64,000 bases of DNA from assembly GCA_034180345.1 (NCBI GenBank), contig JAXFOQ010000020.1, forward strand, positions 38,263 through 102,262, given 5' to 3'. Origin of the DNA: RGIG5681 sp034180345 (GTDB lineage: Bacteria; Bacillota_I; Bacilli_A; Erysipelotrichales; Erysipelotrichaceae). The position numbers were made by a program, and so were the translations under genes. Numbering within the stretch: the stretch's first letter is position 1; every line of letters begins with the position of its first letter. The notes below the pieces were generated by a model. It was not told the origin of the DNA. It searched no databases and saw only the letters and a list, made by a program, of their open reading frames with translations. Below are positions 26,149 through 35,703 of the stretch, in pieces.

Positions 26149-26634
26149 CTATATTAAACTTGTTAATTTAGTGATTACATCATGATATATTTCATCAGGG
26201 ATAAAGGGTTTAATATCGCCCTTTAACTTCCAAATATTTTTAATATTCGAGCTACTGATAACAGAATACTGTGGCTTTGCGAATAACAATATCGTTTCAA
26301 TTCCATCATCAAGAACAGTATTGATATTTGCTTGATTTAATTCATATTCATAATCAGCATTAGTACGAACACCCTTAACCAATATATTACATTCAATTTC
26401 TTTACAAAGGTCAACAGTTAAACCAGTACTAGCAACAATTTTAATATTTGGATAATTCACAAATACCTTATTAATCATTTCTTTACGCTCATCAAGATTA
26501 AAAAGATAATTTTTATCCTTATTTACCATCACCCCTACATATACTTCATCAAAGATTTTTGCCGCTCTTTTAATTAAATCGACATGTCCAATAGTGATTG
26601 GATCAAAACTACCTGGAATTAATGCCTTAATCAT
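26149..26634 (-). CDS. coaD: Phosphopantetheine adenylyltransferase
   Basis: A 161-residue nucleotidyltransferase making dephospho-CoA from 4'-phosphopantetheine and ATP. The N-terminal IPGSFDPITIGHVDLI holds the T/HxGH motif, and the C-terminal SVISSSNIKNIWKL is the ISSS-type signature. It overlaps rsmD by 4 bases (rsmD-coaD is a classic pair). The last CoA step, coaE, is encoded at 36.8-37.4 kb. Confidence 0.96.
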   Translation of the reverse strand: MIKALIPGSFDPITIGHVDLIKRAAKIFDEVYVGVMVNKDKNYLFNLDERKEMINKVFVNYPNIKIVASTGLTVDLCKEIECNILVKGVRTNADYEYELNQANINTVLDDGIETILLFAKPQYSVISSSNIKNIWKLKGDIKPFIPDEIYHDVITKLTSLI

Positions 26635-27179
26635 CCTAACCTCTTATTTCGATAATATCGAACTTCACTTATACCATATTTTTTATTTTTAATTAATTCA
26701 AAATCATCAAATTCAACCCTATTATCTTTAATTGTTTCTAAAACAACCAACCCCTTATCACTAAGCATTTTGTGTTCATCAATAAAATTAAAGATATACT
26801 TTAAATTATCAAATTTATAGGGTGGATCAAGAAAGATAATATCAAAACAATATTCTTTAATTCGTTCAAGACATTCTTGATAATCTAATGAAAATAATTC
26901 ATAATCATTTAATTTTAATCTATTAATATTTTTATTAATAATATTATAAGCACTTAAATTACTGTCATTAAACACCACTAAATCAGCACCTCTACTTTTA
27001 GCTTCAATTCCAATAGCTCCCGATCCTGAAAACAAATCTAAGACTCGGGCACCTTCAATTTTTGAAAAAAGACTATTGAAAATCGCTCCACGAACCACTT
27101 CCTTTGTAGGTCTGGTATTATCACCATCAAGGGTAAATAAATTATGATTACGATAAAGACCAGCAATAATTCGCGTCAT
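26631..27179 (-). CDS. rsmD: 16S rRNA (guanine(966)-N(2))-methyltransferase RsmD
   Basis: A 182-residue methylase. The SAM-binding loop is VLDLFSGSGAIGIEA and the catalytic motif IIFLDPPYKF (DPPY); the N-terminal RIIAGLYR and RPTKEVVRGAIFN are family hallmarks. Overlaps both ftsW and coaD by 4 bases, so translation of the three is probably coupled. Confidence 0.95.
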   Translation of the reverse strand: MTRIIAGLYRNHNLFTLDGDNTRPTKEVVRGAIFNSLFSKIEGARVLDLFSGSGAIGIEAKSRGADLVVFNDSNLSAYNIINKNINRLKLNDYELFSLDYQECLERIKEYCFDIIFLDPPYKFDNLKYIFNFIDEHKMLSDKGLVVLETIKDNRVEFDDFELIKNKKYGISEVRYYRNKRLG

Positions 27180-28378
27180 TCTAATAATCCTCGGTTATAT
27201 TTACTGATGATGTTTTGCGAAATACCAATCGCAATCATAACAGACATCATACTAGAACCACCATTAGAAACAAGTATCAAAGGAACACCGGTAAGTGGAA
27301 TAAGACCACTAACCCCACCAACATTAAAAATAAAATGCACTGTAAAATATAGGGCTGTCCCAACTAAAATCAAACGATATTTATTATATTTTTTTTGATT
27401 TATTTTAGCGGCATAAGTCAATAATCGCCAAATAATCATCAAATACATTGTAACGATAACTATATAACCAAGAATACCAAATTCTTCAATAATAATCGTC
27501 AGAATAAAATCGGTATCAGCCGCAGGAAAATTCGCATATTTTTGAATACTCTTACCATAACCCGCACCAGTAAAACCGCCAATGGCCATAGCCACAATCC
27601 CCTTAACCAACTGAAAACCAGCTCCAAATTGATCAATAAAAGGATTATTGGCTGAGGTAAAACGCTCAAATTTATAGTTACCCTTAAAATAACTAGCAAA
27701 AAAATTATTTACCCATGGTAAGAAAGAAAGAATAACAACCACCAGCGAAGCAAGTACGATTAGCTTTGCATATTTTTGTATCTTGACGACACTAGGGTCA
27801 TAAATACTTAAAAATGATAATAATGACATTAAAGTCAAAACTACCGCACTACCAAAATCATGTTCAACAAACATTATCAAAAAAACAATCAAGCCACAAC
27901 CAAAGAGAATTTTAAAGATAATTTTATCGTTAGTAATGCGCTTATTTTCAAAAAAATGAGTTAGAGCTGCCATATATACCAATATATATATCTTAGCAAA
28001 TTCAGCAGGCTGTATTGTTACTTCAAATCTTGAAAGTGGCAAATATATCCAACCATAGGTACCACCAGTGGCTGGGAATAATCGTGGTATCAGTAAGAGT
28101 ACCACCATTCCCCAAAAGCTATAATCAAGATATTTTAATAAACGATTAAGATTAAAACGATGAGCCATCAAAATCATCAATAACCAACTGATAGTAAAAA
28201 AACCTAGTTGTTTAATAATTATTATCAATAAAAATACTGTCTTACCAGTACTATGACCCATTGATGCACTAACCACCATCAAAAGTGAAAAAACTGATAA
28301 CGACAAGACAGCAAGAGTAATTAAAGGATCAGCCTTACGAGGTAATCTTAAAAAAAATCTACTTTTTAAATCGTTCAT
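27176..28378 (-). CDS. ftsW: SEDS-family peptidoglycan polymerase, FtsW/RodA
   Basis: A 400-residue membrane protein with about ten hydrophobic spans; SEDS proteins polymerise lipid II into glycan strands together with a class B PBP. Conserved elements are VVSASMG in the first span, QPAEFAKI, VEHDFGSAVVL, a large extracytoplasmic loop with GAGYGKSIQKY, and LPLTGVPLILVSNGGSSM-like residues near the C-terminus. FtsW and RodA cannot be separated with certainty; FtsW fits the general profile. No ribosome site; TGATAAAAT ends 6 bases before the ATG. Confidence 0.88.
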   Translation of the reverse strand: MNDLKSRFFLRLPRKADPLITLAVLSLSVFSLLMVVSASMGHSTGKTVFLLIIIIKQLGFFTISWLLMILMAHRFNLNRLLKYLDYSFWGMVVLLLIPRLFPATGGTYGWIYLPLSRFEVTIQPAEFAKIYILVYMAALTHFFENKRITNDKIIFKILFGCGLIVFLIMFVEHDFGSAVVLTLMSLLSFLSIYDPSVVKIQKYAKLIVLASLVVVILSFLPWVNNFFASYFKGNYKFERFTSANNPFIDQFGAGFQLVKGIVAMAIGGFTGAGYGKSIQKYANFPAADTDFILTIIIEEFGILGYIVIVTMYLMIIWRLLTYAAKINQKKYNKYRLILVGTALYFTVHFIFNVGGVSGLIPLTGVPLILVSNGGSSMMSVMIAIGISQNIISKYNRGLLE

Positions 28379-28384
28379 AATATA

Positions 28385-28393
28385 ATTTTATCA
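28385..28393 (-). promoter_or_regulatory. Leaderless extended -10 promoter of ftsW
   Basis: TGATAAAAT on the minus strand, exactly 6 bases before the ATG at 28378. It shares a 36-base intergenic space with the divergent def promoter. Confidence 0.65.
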
Positions 28394-28399
28394 CGACCA

Positions 28400-28408
28400 T
28401 GCTATAAT
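28400..28408 (+). promoter_or_regulatory. Leaderless extended -10 promoter of def
   Basis: TGCTATAAT (perfect extended -10), exactly 6 bases before the ATG at 28415; no Shine-Dalgarno sequence. Confidence 0.7.
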
Positions 28409-28414
28409 AACTAC

Positions 28415-28981
28415 ATGAAAATTAATGATACAGTAATCATAAAAGATGATAAAGAACTAGCTTTGTTGCGTGAAAAAAGTGAAGATGTTAAATTACCACT
28501 AAGCAAAGATGATGAAGATTTAGTGCTATCAATGATACAATATGTCAAGGATAGCACCATTGAAGAAATTGCTAAAAAACAGAATTTAAAACCAGCTGTT
28601 GGTATCAGTGCAATTCAAATAGGTATCAAGAAAAAGATATTTGTTGTTGTTTTAAGAGATGAAAACGAGCAAATAATTCATGAATACGCCCTAATCAATC
28701 CTAAAATAATTAGCGAGTCAACTCAACTTTCTTATTTGAAATATGGAGAGGGCTGTCTTTCGGTTGAAAATAAACATGAAGGCTATGTATATCGCCACGC
28801 TCGAATTAAAATTAAAGCCTATAATTTCTTTACCAAAAAAGAAGAAATTATTAAAGCCCATGGCTATCTTGCGATTGTTATGCAACATGAATATGATCAT
28901 TTGAATGGAATACTATATTATGACCATATTTCAAAAAATGCCCCATTTATTGAAAAACCTAATTCAATTTGTATTGAATAA
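28415..28981 (+). CDS. def: Peptide deformylase
   Basis: A 188-residue metalloenzyme that removes the N-formyl group from nascent proteins. Three motifs are present: VGISAIQIG (motif 1, with Ile where Leu/Ala is common), EGCLSV (metal Cys) and MQHEYDHLNG (the HExDH motif). The long form with insertions is typical of Gram-positive type 2 deformylases. It appears to be transcribed as a leaderless mRNA from the 36-base gap shared with ftsW. The RNase J gene follows 55 bases downstream. Confidence 0.93.
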   Translation: MKINDTVIIKDDKELALLREKSEDVKLPLSKDDEDLVLSMIQYVKDSTIEEIAKKQNLKPAVGISAIQIGIKKKIFVVVLRDENEQIIHEYALINPKIISESTQLSYLKYGEGCLSVENKHEGYVYRHARIKIKAYNFFTKKEEIIKAHGYLAIVMQHEYDHLNGILYYDHISKNAPFIEKPNSICIE

Positions 28982-28982
28982 A

Positions 28983-28991
28983 TGTTATATT
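28983..28991 (+). promoter_or_regulatory. Possible extended -10 promoter of the RNase J gene
   Basis: TGTTATATT directly after the def stop codon, about 45 bases before the RNase J start, leaving a leader with AGAAAGGAG. Confidence 0.4.
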
Positions 28992-29036
28992 TAATAAAGA
29001 AGTAAAATTAAAAAAATCATTTGCCAGAAAGGAGTA

Positions 29037-30788
29037 ATGAATTTTTATATGCACGAAAGAAAAAAATACGAACCTAAAAAAGATACCCTAGTATATGCCC
29101 TTGGAGGTCTTGGTGAAGTCGGAAAGAATATGTACTGTTATGAACACGATGATGAAATTATCATTGTTGATTCTGGTGTAATGTTTCCTGATGCTGAGTT
29201 ACTAGGTATTGACTATGTAATTCCAGATTATACCCACCTAATTAAAAATAGAAGTAAAATTAAGGCTTTGATTATCACCCACGGTCATGAGGACCATATT
29301 GGAGGTATTCCCTTTTTATTGACTGCCTGCCCGATTGAAAAGATCTATGCCCCAAGATTTGCCAAGGCCTTAATTGAAAAAAAATTAAGTGAGCGAAGAA
29401 AACTTGCGCGCACCAAAATCATTGAAATCGATCACGATTCTAGTGTGATTACCAAATATTTTAAAATAGGATTTTTTAATGTTATTCACTCAATACCTGA
29501 TTCTTTGGGTGTACTAATCAACACTCCAAACGGACGCATTGTTGAAACAGGAGATTTTAAATTCGATCTCTCACCCATCGGTCAAAATAGCGACTACCAA
29601 AAACTGGCCTATATCGGTGCCAGCGGTGTTACCTTACTGCAATCGGATTCTACCAATTCTGAAATTGATGGTTTTAGTATCTCAGAAAAAAAGGTTGGTC
29701 AATCCATCCTTGAAATTTTCAAAAAGACACCTAAAAGATTATTGGTTAGTACCTTTGCCTCAAATATTTATCGACTATCACAAATTATTAAGGCCGCTAT
29801 TGAATGCGATCGCAAAATTTGTGTCTTTGGTCGTTCAATGGAAAATGCGATTGAAATATGTAAAAAACATAATATTTTCGATGTCGATAATGATGTCTTT
29901 GTTTCACCGGAAATTGTTAATCAAATTCCACCAGAAAAATTATGTATCATCTGTACTGGATCACAGGGTGAGCCACTTGCGGCATTAAGCAGAATTGCCA
30001 ATGGCATTCACCGACATATTAAAATCATTCCTGGTGATACGGTGATTTTTAGTTCTAATCCTATCCCTGGTAATTCTGTTTCGGTTGATGGTATTGTAAA
30101 CCTGTTGACCAGAGTTGGTGCCAATGTTATTGTTAATTCACCACTAACATCATTACACACTACAGGACACGCCTCTAAAGAAGAACAAAAATTAATGTTT
30201 CAATTAATCAATCCTAAATACTTTATGCCTGTTCATGGTGAATATAAAATGTTAAAACTCCATCGTGCCAATGCCATTGAAACAGGTTTGATTGATAAGG
30301 AACATTGTTTTATCTGTGCCAATGGTGATGCCTTGATATTGAATGATGAAAATGTTTACCGTGCTGATTTTAGAGTACAGACTGATTCAATATATGTTGA
30401 TGGCAATGATATTTCTGGTTTAAATACCTCAGTTATTAAAGATCGTAAAATCTTAGCTGATAACGGAATGGTGGCGGTTGTAGCTTGTATTGATTCAAGA
30501 GATAATCGCATCTTATGTAAACCAAGTATTGTTTCAAGGGGTTTTGTCTTCATCAAAGAAAGTCAAACCCTATTAAAAGAAGCTGAAAATATTGTCTATG
30601 ATGCCTTAAAACAAAAAATGAAGCGTAAAACTACCTTCGGTGATTTAAAAAATACCATTAGAAATAGCTTGGAACCATTCCTATATGAAAAAACTAATCG
30701 TAACCCTATTGTTATTCCTGTAATTTTAAATCATATTGAAGCCATGAATCAAAACAAAAATAAAAATAAAGAAGTATTATCCTCATGA
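29037..30788 (+). CDS. rnj: Ribonuclease J
   Basis: A 583-residue metallo-beta-lactamase/beta-CASP ribonuclease with endo- and 5'-3' exonuclease activity in mRNA decay and rRNA processing. The metal motif ITHGHEDHIGG (HxHxDH), then ETGDFKFDLSP, QSDSTNSE and SPLTSLHTTGHASKEEQ (beta-CASP) are all present, as is the C-terminal dimerisation domain. The start is preceded by AGAAAGGAG at short spacing; an in-frame ATG 12 bases downstream is possible. The stop is TGA. Confidence 0.95.
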   Translation: MNFYMHERKKYEPKKDTLVYALGGLGEVGKNMYCYEHDDEIIIVDSGVMFPDAELLGIDYVIPDYTHLIKNRSKIKALIITHGHEDHIGGIPFLLTACPIEKIYAPRFAKALIEKKLSERRKLARTKIIEIDHDSSVITKYFKIGFFNVIHSIPDSLGVLINTPNGRIVETGDFKFDLSPIGQNSDYQKLAYIGASGVTLLQSDSTNSEIDGFSISEKKVGQSILEIFKKTPKRLLVSTFASNIYRLSQIIKAAIECDRKICVFGRSMENAIEICKKHNIFDVDNDVFVSPEIVNQIPPEKLCIICTGSQGEPLAALSRIANGIHRHIKIIPGDTVIFSSNPIPGNSVSVDGIVNLLTRVGANVIVNSPLTSLHTTGHASKEEQKLMFQLINPKYFMPVHGEYKMLKLHRANAIETGLIDKEHCFICANGDALILNDENVYRADFRVQTDSIYVDGNDISGLNTSVIKDRKILADNGMVAVVACIDSRDNRILCKPSIVSRGFVFIKESQTLLKEAENIVYDALKQKMKRKTTFGDLKNTIRNSLEPFLYEKTNRNPIVIPVILNHIEAMNQNKNKNKEVLSS

Positions 30789-30810
30789 TAATCTCAATAT
30801 TAAAACATTA

Positions 30811-30842
30811 AAAAACGATACTACACATAGTATCGTTTTTAT
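30811..30842. terminator. Bidirectional terminator between rnj and the M32 peptidase
   Basis: AAAACGATACTA / TAGTATCGTTTT with a 4-base loop, A-rich before and T-rich after, so it works on both strands between convergent genes. Confidence 0.88.
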
Positions 30843-30856
30843 TATTTATATTAATA

Positions 30857-32341
30857 TTATTTTAATTGATAAATCTTAGTAAATTTTTCTTTTAAATAAT
30901 CAATATAATATTGAGGATTAAATGATTCACCCAAGGCTTTATTCAAAATAGCATCATAATTATATAAGCCACCATATTTTTGAATATTATCCCTTAGCCA
31001 TTCAACAATCTTATAAAATTCCCCTTGTTTCAATAACTCATCTACATTAAGTTTTTCTTGCATATGGTGATATATCTGTGCAGCGATGGCACTACCCAAG
31101 GCATATGTAGGGAAATAACCATAGGTATCGCACCAGTGAATATCTTGTAAAATACCCTCACCATCATTTGATGGTTTAACCCCTAGATATTCATCATATA
31201 ATTCATTCCAACGCTTATTTAAGTTATCAAAATCAACTTCACCATTGATAAATTCCTTTTCAAGCTCATATCTAATCATTACATGAATTGCATATGTTAA
31301 TTCATCAGCTTCAGTCCTAATTAAACTAGAACCCGCCTTATTAATCGCAAGATAAAATTCATCTAAACTGACATTTTTAAATTCACAAACAACTTCTTGT
31401 AACTTTGGATATAGATATTCCCAAAAACTATATGAACGGGCTAAGCAATTCTCAAATAAGCGACTTTCAGATTCATGCATCCCCATTGAGATTAGACTTT
31501 CTTTATTACTGCCTAAAAAAGGATAACTGACATTATGCGAATATAAGGCATGACCAATCTCATGAGCAACACTGAATAAGGTCGAAGAAATATTATTTTC
31601 AAGATAATTAGTGGTTATTCTGATGTCATTTGGGGTAATCATATTACTAAAAGGATGTTCAGATTCACTCAAATAACCAAAACTGTGATTAAAACCTAAA
31701 TATTCCCTAAGGACTTCGACAGCTTTTTTCTGTGTAGTTATAGGAATATCAATCATAATACAGTCATCACTAACGATATGTTTATTCTTATTTACTTCTT
31801 TAATTAAAGGTACTAATTCTTTTTTTAATAAGTCAAAAAATTCATCAAACATCTTCATATTTGAACCAGGCTCAAAATCATCCAACAATTCATCATAGGT
31901 TGTTAATGAAGAATTGCGATATTTGATGGCTTGTTTTTTAAAATCAACAACCCTCTTAAATTCATTTTTAAATAGATTATAGTCCTTGGCTTTTTTAGCT
32001 TTTTCCCAAGCTATTTCAGCTTCAGCCATAGCAATATTACCAGCTGCAAATACTTCAACTGGCATTTTATTCTTTTGAATTCGTTTCAAAGATAATTCAA
32101 TTTCTAATCTTATTTCTTCATCAAGACTTTTATCATCAATTAACTCCTTCATCAAAACTTCTAATTCAGGATCATTTTCAAGCTCGTAAGCCTTAGTTTC
32201 AATAATTGAAGCTAATTTTCTTGAAGTAGCTTTACCATCATTTGGAGCAATCGTCCTAAAATCATAGTAATAGGTACTTAATAAAACCTTATAAGCCTCT
32301 AATTCTTCAACCTTCTTTAAATAAGCTTCGTATTTTGTCAT
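30857..32341 (-). CDS. M32 family metallocarboxypeptidase (Taq type)
   Basis: A 494-residue cytosolic zinc carboxypeptidase. The zinc site SVAHEIGHALY (HExxH) and the M32-specific HESESRLFEN are both visible, with a further TYALGSAIAAQ near the C-terminus. It trims C-terminal residues of peptides in the last steps of protein turnover. TAGGAGGT precedes the ATG. It heads away from pyk with a 15-base gap and is probably the last gene of the pfkA-pyk transcript. Confidence 0.92.
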   Translation of the reverse strand: MTKYEAYLKKVEELEAYKVLLSTYYYDFRTIAPNDGKATSRKLASIIETKAYELENDPELEVLMKELIDDKSLDEEIRLEIELSLKRIQKNKMPVEVFAAGNIAMAEAEIAWEKAKKAKDYNLFKNEFKRVVDFKKQAIKYRNSSLTTYDELLDDFEPGSNMKMFDEFFDLLKKELVPLIKEVNKNKHIVSDDCIMIDIPITTQKKAVEVLREYLGFNHSFGYLSESEHPFSNMITPNDIRITTNYLENNISSTLFSVAHEIGHALYSHNVSYPFLGSNKESLISMGMHESESRLFENCLARSYSFWEYLYPKLQEVVCEFKNVSLDEFYLAINKAGSSLIRTEADELTYAIHVMIRYELEKEFINGEVDFDNLNKRWNELYDEYLGVKPSNDGEGILQDIHWCDTYGYFPTYALGSAIAAQIYHHMQEKLNVDELLKQGEFYKIVEWLRDNIQKYGGLYNYDAILNKALGESFNPQYYIDYLKEKFTKIYQLK

Positions 32342-32356
32342 TAGACCTCCTATTAG

Positions 32357-33775
32357 CTATTTTACTTCAACAATCTTCATCATATTAGCACTACCCTCAC
32401 CTGTCGGATAACCAGCACTAATAATAATTAATTGACCAGGTTTTAAACCTTGACCCTTGGCAATTGCACTTGCAAGCTCATCATCATTGGTCATTTCGTT
32501 TTTAACTCTTGAATATATGGCGTGAACTCCCCAACATAGAGATAATTTTCTTTGGGTAGATTTGGTAAAGGTAACCGCATAAATAGGTACACTTGGACGA
32601 TACTTTGAAAGTCGTCTAGCAGTTGTACCACCTTGGGTAAAGACAATAATAGCTCCAATATCAAGAGTTAAAGTCGCATCACTAATACTGATACCAATGG
32701 CATCTTGAACTGTCTTAGCGCTTGATTTTTTAGAATGCTCCAAGTTTTCACGATATGGAATAATCTTTTCAACAGCTGTTACAATTTCCGCCATGGTTCT
32801 AACCGCTTCAATAGGATATTCACCGGCTGCCGTTTCAGAACTCAACATCACCGCATCACTACCATCAAGTACCGCATTAGCAACATCACTGGCCTCAGCT
32901 CTAGTACAACGAGGATTGGCAGTCATACTATCAAGCATATGGGTAGCGGTAATGACAGTTTTGCCATATTTGTTGGCAGCTTGAATAATCTTCTTTTGAT
33001 AAATTGGTACAAAGGCAGTTTTAATTTCAACTCCCAGATCACCACGGGCAACCATCACCCCATCTGCAACTTCAAGGATTGACTCAATATTTTGGAAGCC
33101 TTCTTCATTTTCAATTTTCGCAATAATTCCAATTTTAGGTTTACCCATCTCAGCTAAAATTCTTCTAATCTGTAAAACATCATCAGCACGCCTTACAAAA
33201 CTGGCAGCGATAAAATCAACATCATTAGCACAGCCAAAACGAATATCATCATCATCCTTCTTGCTTAAAAAAGGCATTGATAATTTTACTCCTGGTACAT
33301 TGCAGCCCTTCTTACTTGATAGTGGACCATTAACTTCAACACGAGCCTTTAGATGGTCATTGGCCTTTTCAATAACTGTAAGGCGTTGTTTGCCATCATT
33401 TACTAAAATATAGTCATTCTCTTTAATATCATCAAAAAGTTCAGGACATTGAATATAAAATTTATCATGGGTGCCGAGCATCTCATCTTTAACAATGGTA
33501 ACAATTTCACCCTTATGATAAATTTCGGTTTCTTTTTCAAAATCACCAAGTCTAATTTCAGGGCCTTTAGTATCTAACATAATCCCTAAATTCAAATTGT
33601 TTTCTTCGCAAACTTTTCTAATTAATTCGATGCGTCTTAAATGTTCACTATGGTTGCCATGGCTAAAATTCAAACGAACAATATCCATCCCCTCACGCGC
33701 CATTCTTAGTATTGTTTCGTATGTTTCACTGGCTGGTCCCAATGTACATACAATTTTTGTTTGTTTATTAATCAT
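32357..33775 (-). CDS. pyk: Pyruvate kinase
   Basis: A 472-residue glycolytic enzyme turning phosphoenolpyruvate and ADP into pyruvate and ATP. KIVCTLGPAS at the N-terminus, IIAKIENEEG (active-site Lys/Glu), VARGDLGVEI and TATHMLDSM are present. The C-terminal PEP-utiliser-like extension found in Bacillus and Geobacillus enzymes is absent, so it has the compact three-domain form. GGGAGG precedes the ATG, and pfkA lies 15 bases upstream. Confidence 0.96.
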   Translation of the reverse strand: MINKQTKIVCTLGPASETYETILRMAREGMDIVRLNFSHGNHSEHLRRIELIRKVCEENNLNLGIMLDTKGPEIRLGDFEKETEIYHKGEIVTIVKDEMLGTHDKFYIQCPELFDDIKENDYILVNDGKQRLTVIEKANDHLKARVEVNGPLSSKKGCNVPGVKLSMPFLSKKDDDDIRFGCANDVDFIAASFVRRADDVLQIRRILAEMGKPKIGIIAKIENEEGFQNIESILEVADGVMVARGDLGVEIKTAFVPIYQKKIIQAANKYGKTVITATHMLDSMTANPRCTRAEASDVANAVLDGSDAVMLSSETAAGEYPIEAVRTMAEIVTAVEKIIPYRENLEHSKKSSAKTVQDAIGISISDATLTLDIGAIIVFTQGGTTARRLSKYRPSVPIYAVTFTKSTQRKLSLCWGVHAIYSRVKNEMTNDDELASAIAKGQGLKPGQLIIISAGYPTGEGSANMMKIVEVK

Positions 33776-33790
33776 ATAACCTCCCCCTTC

Positions 33791-34750
33791 TTAAACTAAT
33801 TGATCAAACAATTTATATAATTGCTTAGTATTATTTCTAATACTACTCAAAGCATTTTCAATCGACATTGAACAAATTTTACCGTCAATAATTCCAACAC
33901 ATTCACCGCCAATGCCTTCGATTAAAAGCTCAACAGCCTTTTCGCCCATTCTTGATGCCAGTATTCGATCATTAGGAGTTGGACTACCTCCACGCTGAAT
34001 ATGACCCAAAACCGTAGCACGACCACTAAAACCAGTATAATCAGTAACTTTTTTTGCTAGCTGGTCAACATCGGTAATCTTCTCTGAAATAATCACAATC
34101 GCATGATTTTTACCCACTTTTTCAAGGTATTTCAATTTATCCAAAATCGCTTCTTCATCGTAGCCAGTTTCTCTTGTAACAACTATTTCAGCTCCGCAAG
34201 ATATACCACTATAAAGGGCAATATCACCACAACGATTACCCATAACTTCAATAATGCTACAACGATGATGTGAAGAACTGGTATCACGCAATTTATCTAT
34301 GCAATCAACTGCCGTATTAAGTGCCGTATCAAAACCAATAGTTATGTCGGTACCTGGAATATCATTATCAATAGTCCCAGGTAAACCAATACAATTAACC
34401 CCTAGCTTTGTAAGTGTCAAAGCACCACGATAGGTACCATCACCGCCAATAACCACTAAGGCATCAATATTATTTTTCTTTAATGTTTCCAAGGCCTTAA
34501 GTTGTACTTCTTCATCTTTAAATTCCTTTAATCTTGCCGAACCTAAAATAGTACCACCACGACTTAAAATATCTGATACATCCTTACGAGTAAAATTCTT
34601 GATATTACCATCAATCAAGCCCTTATAACCATCAAAAATTCCCACCACCTCAATTCCATGAGCTAGTGCAACTCGTGTAACAGCTCTAATAGCTGCATTC
34701 ATTCCTGGTGAATCACCACCAGAAGTTAATACTCCAATCTTTTTTATCAT
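33791..34750 (-). CDS. pfkA: ATP-dependent 6-phosphofructokinase
   Basis: A 319-residue enzyme that phosphorylates fructose 6-phosphate. VLTSGGDSPGMNAAIRAV, VIGGDGTYRGA (the GDG pattern of ATP-dependent forms) and the catalytic GTIDNDIPGTD are visible; HIQRGGSPTPNDR binds substrate. The length matches bacterial group I enzymes. pfkA-pyk is the usual Bacillota pair; hexose phosphate from the left-hand transporter would feed it, if that substrate guess is right. Confidence 0.96.
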   Translation of the reverse strand: MIKKIGVLTSGGDSPGMNAAIRAVTRVALAHGIEVVGIFDGYKGLIDGNIKNFTRKDVSDILSRGGTILGSARLKEFKDEEVQLKALETLKKNNIDALVVIGGDGTYRGALTLTKLGVNCIGLPGTIDNDIPGTDITIGFDTALNTAVDCIDKLRDTSSSHHRCSIIEVMGNRCGDIALYSGISCGAEIVVTRETGYDEEAILDKLKYLEKVGKNHAIVIISEKITDVDQLAKKVTDYTGFSGRATVLGHIQRGGSPTPNDRILASRMGEKAVELLIEGIGGECVGIIDGKICSMSIENALSSIRNNTKQLYKLFDQLV

Positions 34751-34779
34751 AAACTAATCCCCCAATTATTTTATCATAA

Positions 34780-35703
34780 TTAATGTCTTTTATTATGGCT
34801 TTCTAAGATATAAATGTATGCTAAAGTGTTAATTCTTTCAGTTAAGCGTTTAGCACTGACAGGATCGTTATATTTCTTACCATAATCACTATACAATACA
34901 TCCAAGGCTTCCAAATCATAATTAGAAGTAAAAAAGGTCAATAATTTATTTTCCATACGATAGTCCAATATCGGCAATAATATATCATCCTTGTTGTAGG
35001 CGGTATTCATTTCACTACCCAAATCATCTAGTACCAATATTCTTGCGTGTTTAAGGCGTTCAACAACAATATTGCGTTCATCAAAATTATCCATCATTTT
35101 AAGCCTACTCATCAAAGTATTAGTTTTTGTAAAGGCCACTTGATAATTCATTCGAGCCAAATCATTCAAGAAGGCTACCATTAGATAGGTCTTACCTATC
35201 CCTAAATCCCCCATAATATATAATCCCTTGTCAAGACTTTCTATCTTAGATAGTGCTTTAACCAAAAAATCATATAATTTTAAATAACTGCTAGTTTCAT
35301 TTTCAATAACTAAATCTTTTAATGAAAGTGAATATAAATTTACCGCATCATTGACAATATAATTGGTTAAAAATTTAGTTTCATCCAAATACTTTTTCAT
35401 CTGTGTAGTAAGCTCGTGTATTTGACGATAATTACAACCATCTTTTTCAACTCCGAGAATATAGCCATCAAACTTACTATTAAAACAATTTAAATTATTA
35501 ATATGTTTTTTATACTCTTTGATTGAAGCTAGACAATCACCAAAAATGTAAGGATCATTCTTAACATCCTCAGCACTAAAATTATGACTCTTTAAATACT
35601 CCTGCATATCTTTATCATTTAATAATGCTTTAATTTTTTTATCGACAGTATCTTGAATACTGTTAAGATCAACATTTTTCAACCTATCTAATACTTTATT
35701 CAT
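34780..35703 (-). CDS. dnaI: Primosomal helicase loader DnaI
   Basis: A 307-residue AAA+ protein that loads the replicative helicase. The N-terminal helicase-binding region is followed by P-loop MGDLGIGKTYL, Walker B RILVLDDLGSE and sensor FFTSNYDLEAL. The start ATG 35703 has GGTGATAAGA before it and overlaps the dnaB-like 3' end by 8 bases; the frame extends to a TTG 12 bases upstream, which I reject. The dnaB-dnaI pair is characteristic of Bacillota. Confidence 0.92.
   Translation of the reverse strand: MNKVLDRLKNVDLNSIQDTVDKKIKALLNDKDMQEYLKSHNFSAEDVKNDPYIFGDCLASIKEYKKHINNLNCFNSKFDGYILGVEKDGCNYRQIHELTTQMKKYLDETKFLTNYIVNDAVNLYSLSLKDLVIENETSSYLKLYDFLVKALSKIESLDKGLYIMGDLGIGKTYLMVAFLNDLARMNYQVAFTKTNTLMSRLKMMDNFDERNIVVERLKHARILVLDDLGSEMNTAYNKDDILLPILDYRMENKLLTFFTSNYDLEALDVLYSDYGKKYNDPVSAKRLTERINTLAYIYILESHNKRH

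Noticed and set aside
29539..29988. 149-codon plus-strand frame inside the RNase J gene
   Set aside because: Out-of-frame shadow of a fully conserved gene, without a ribosome site.
32735..33082. 115-codon plus-strand frame opposite pyk
   Set aside because: Antisense to the conserved active-site region of pyruvate kinase; no family features.
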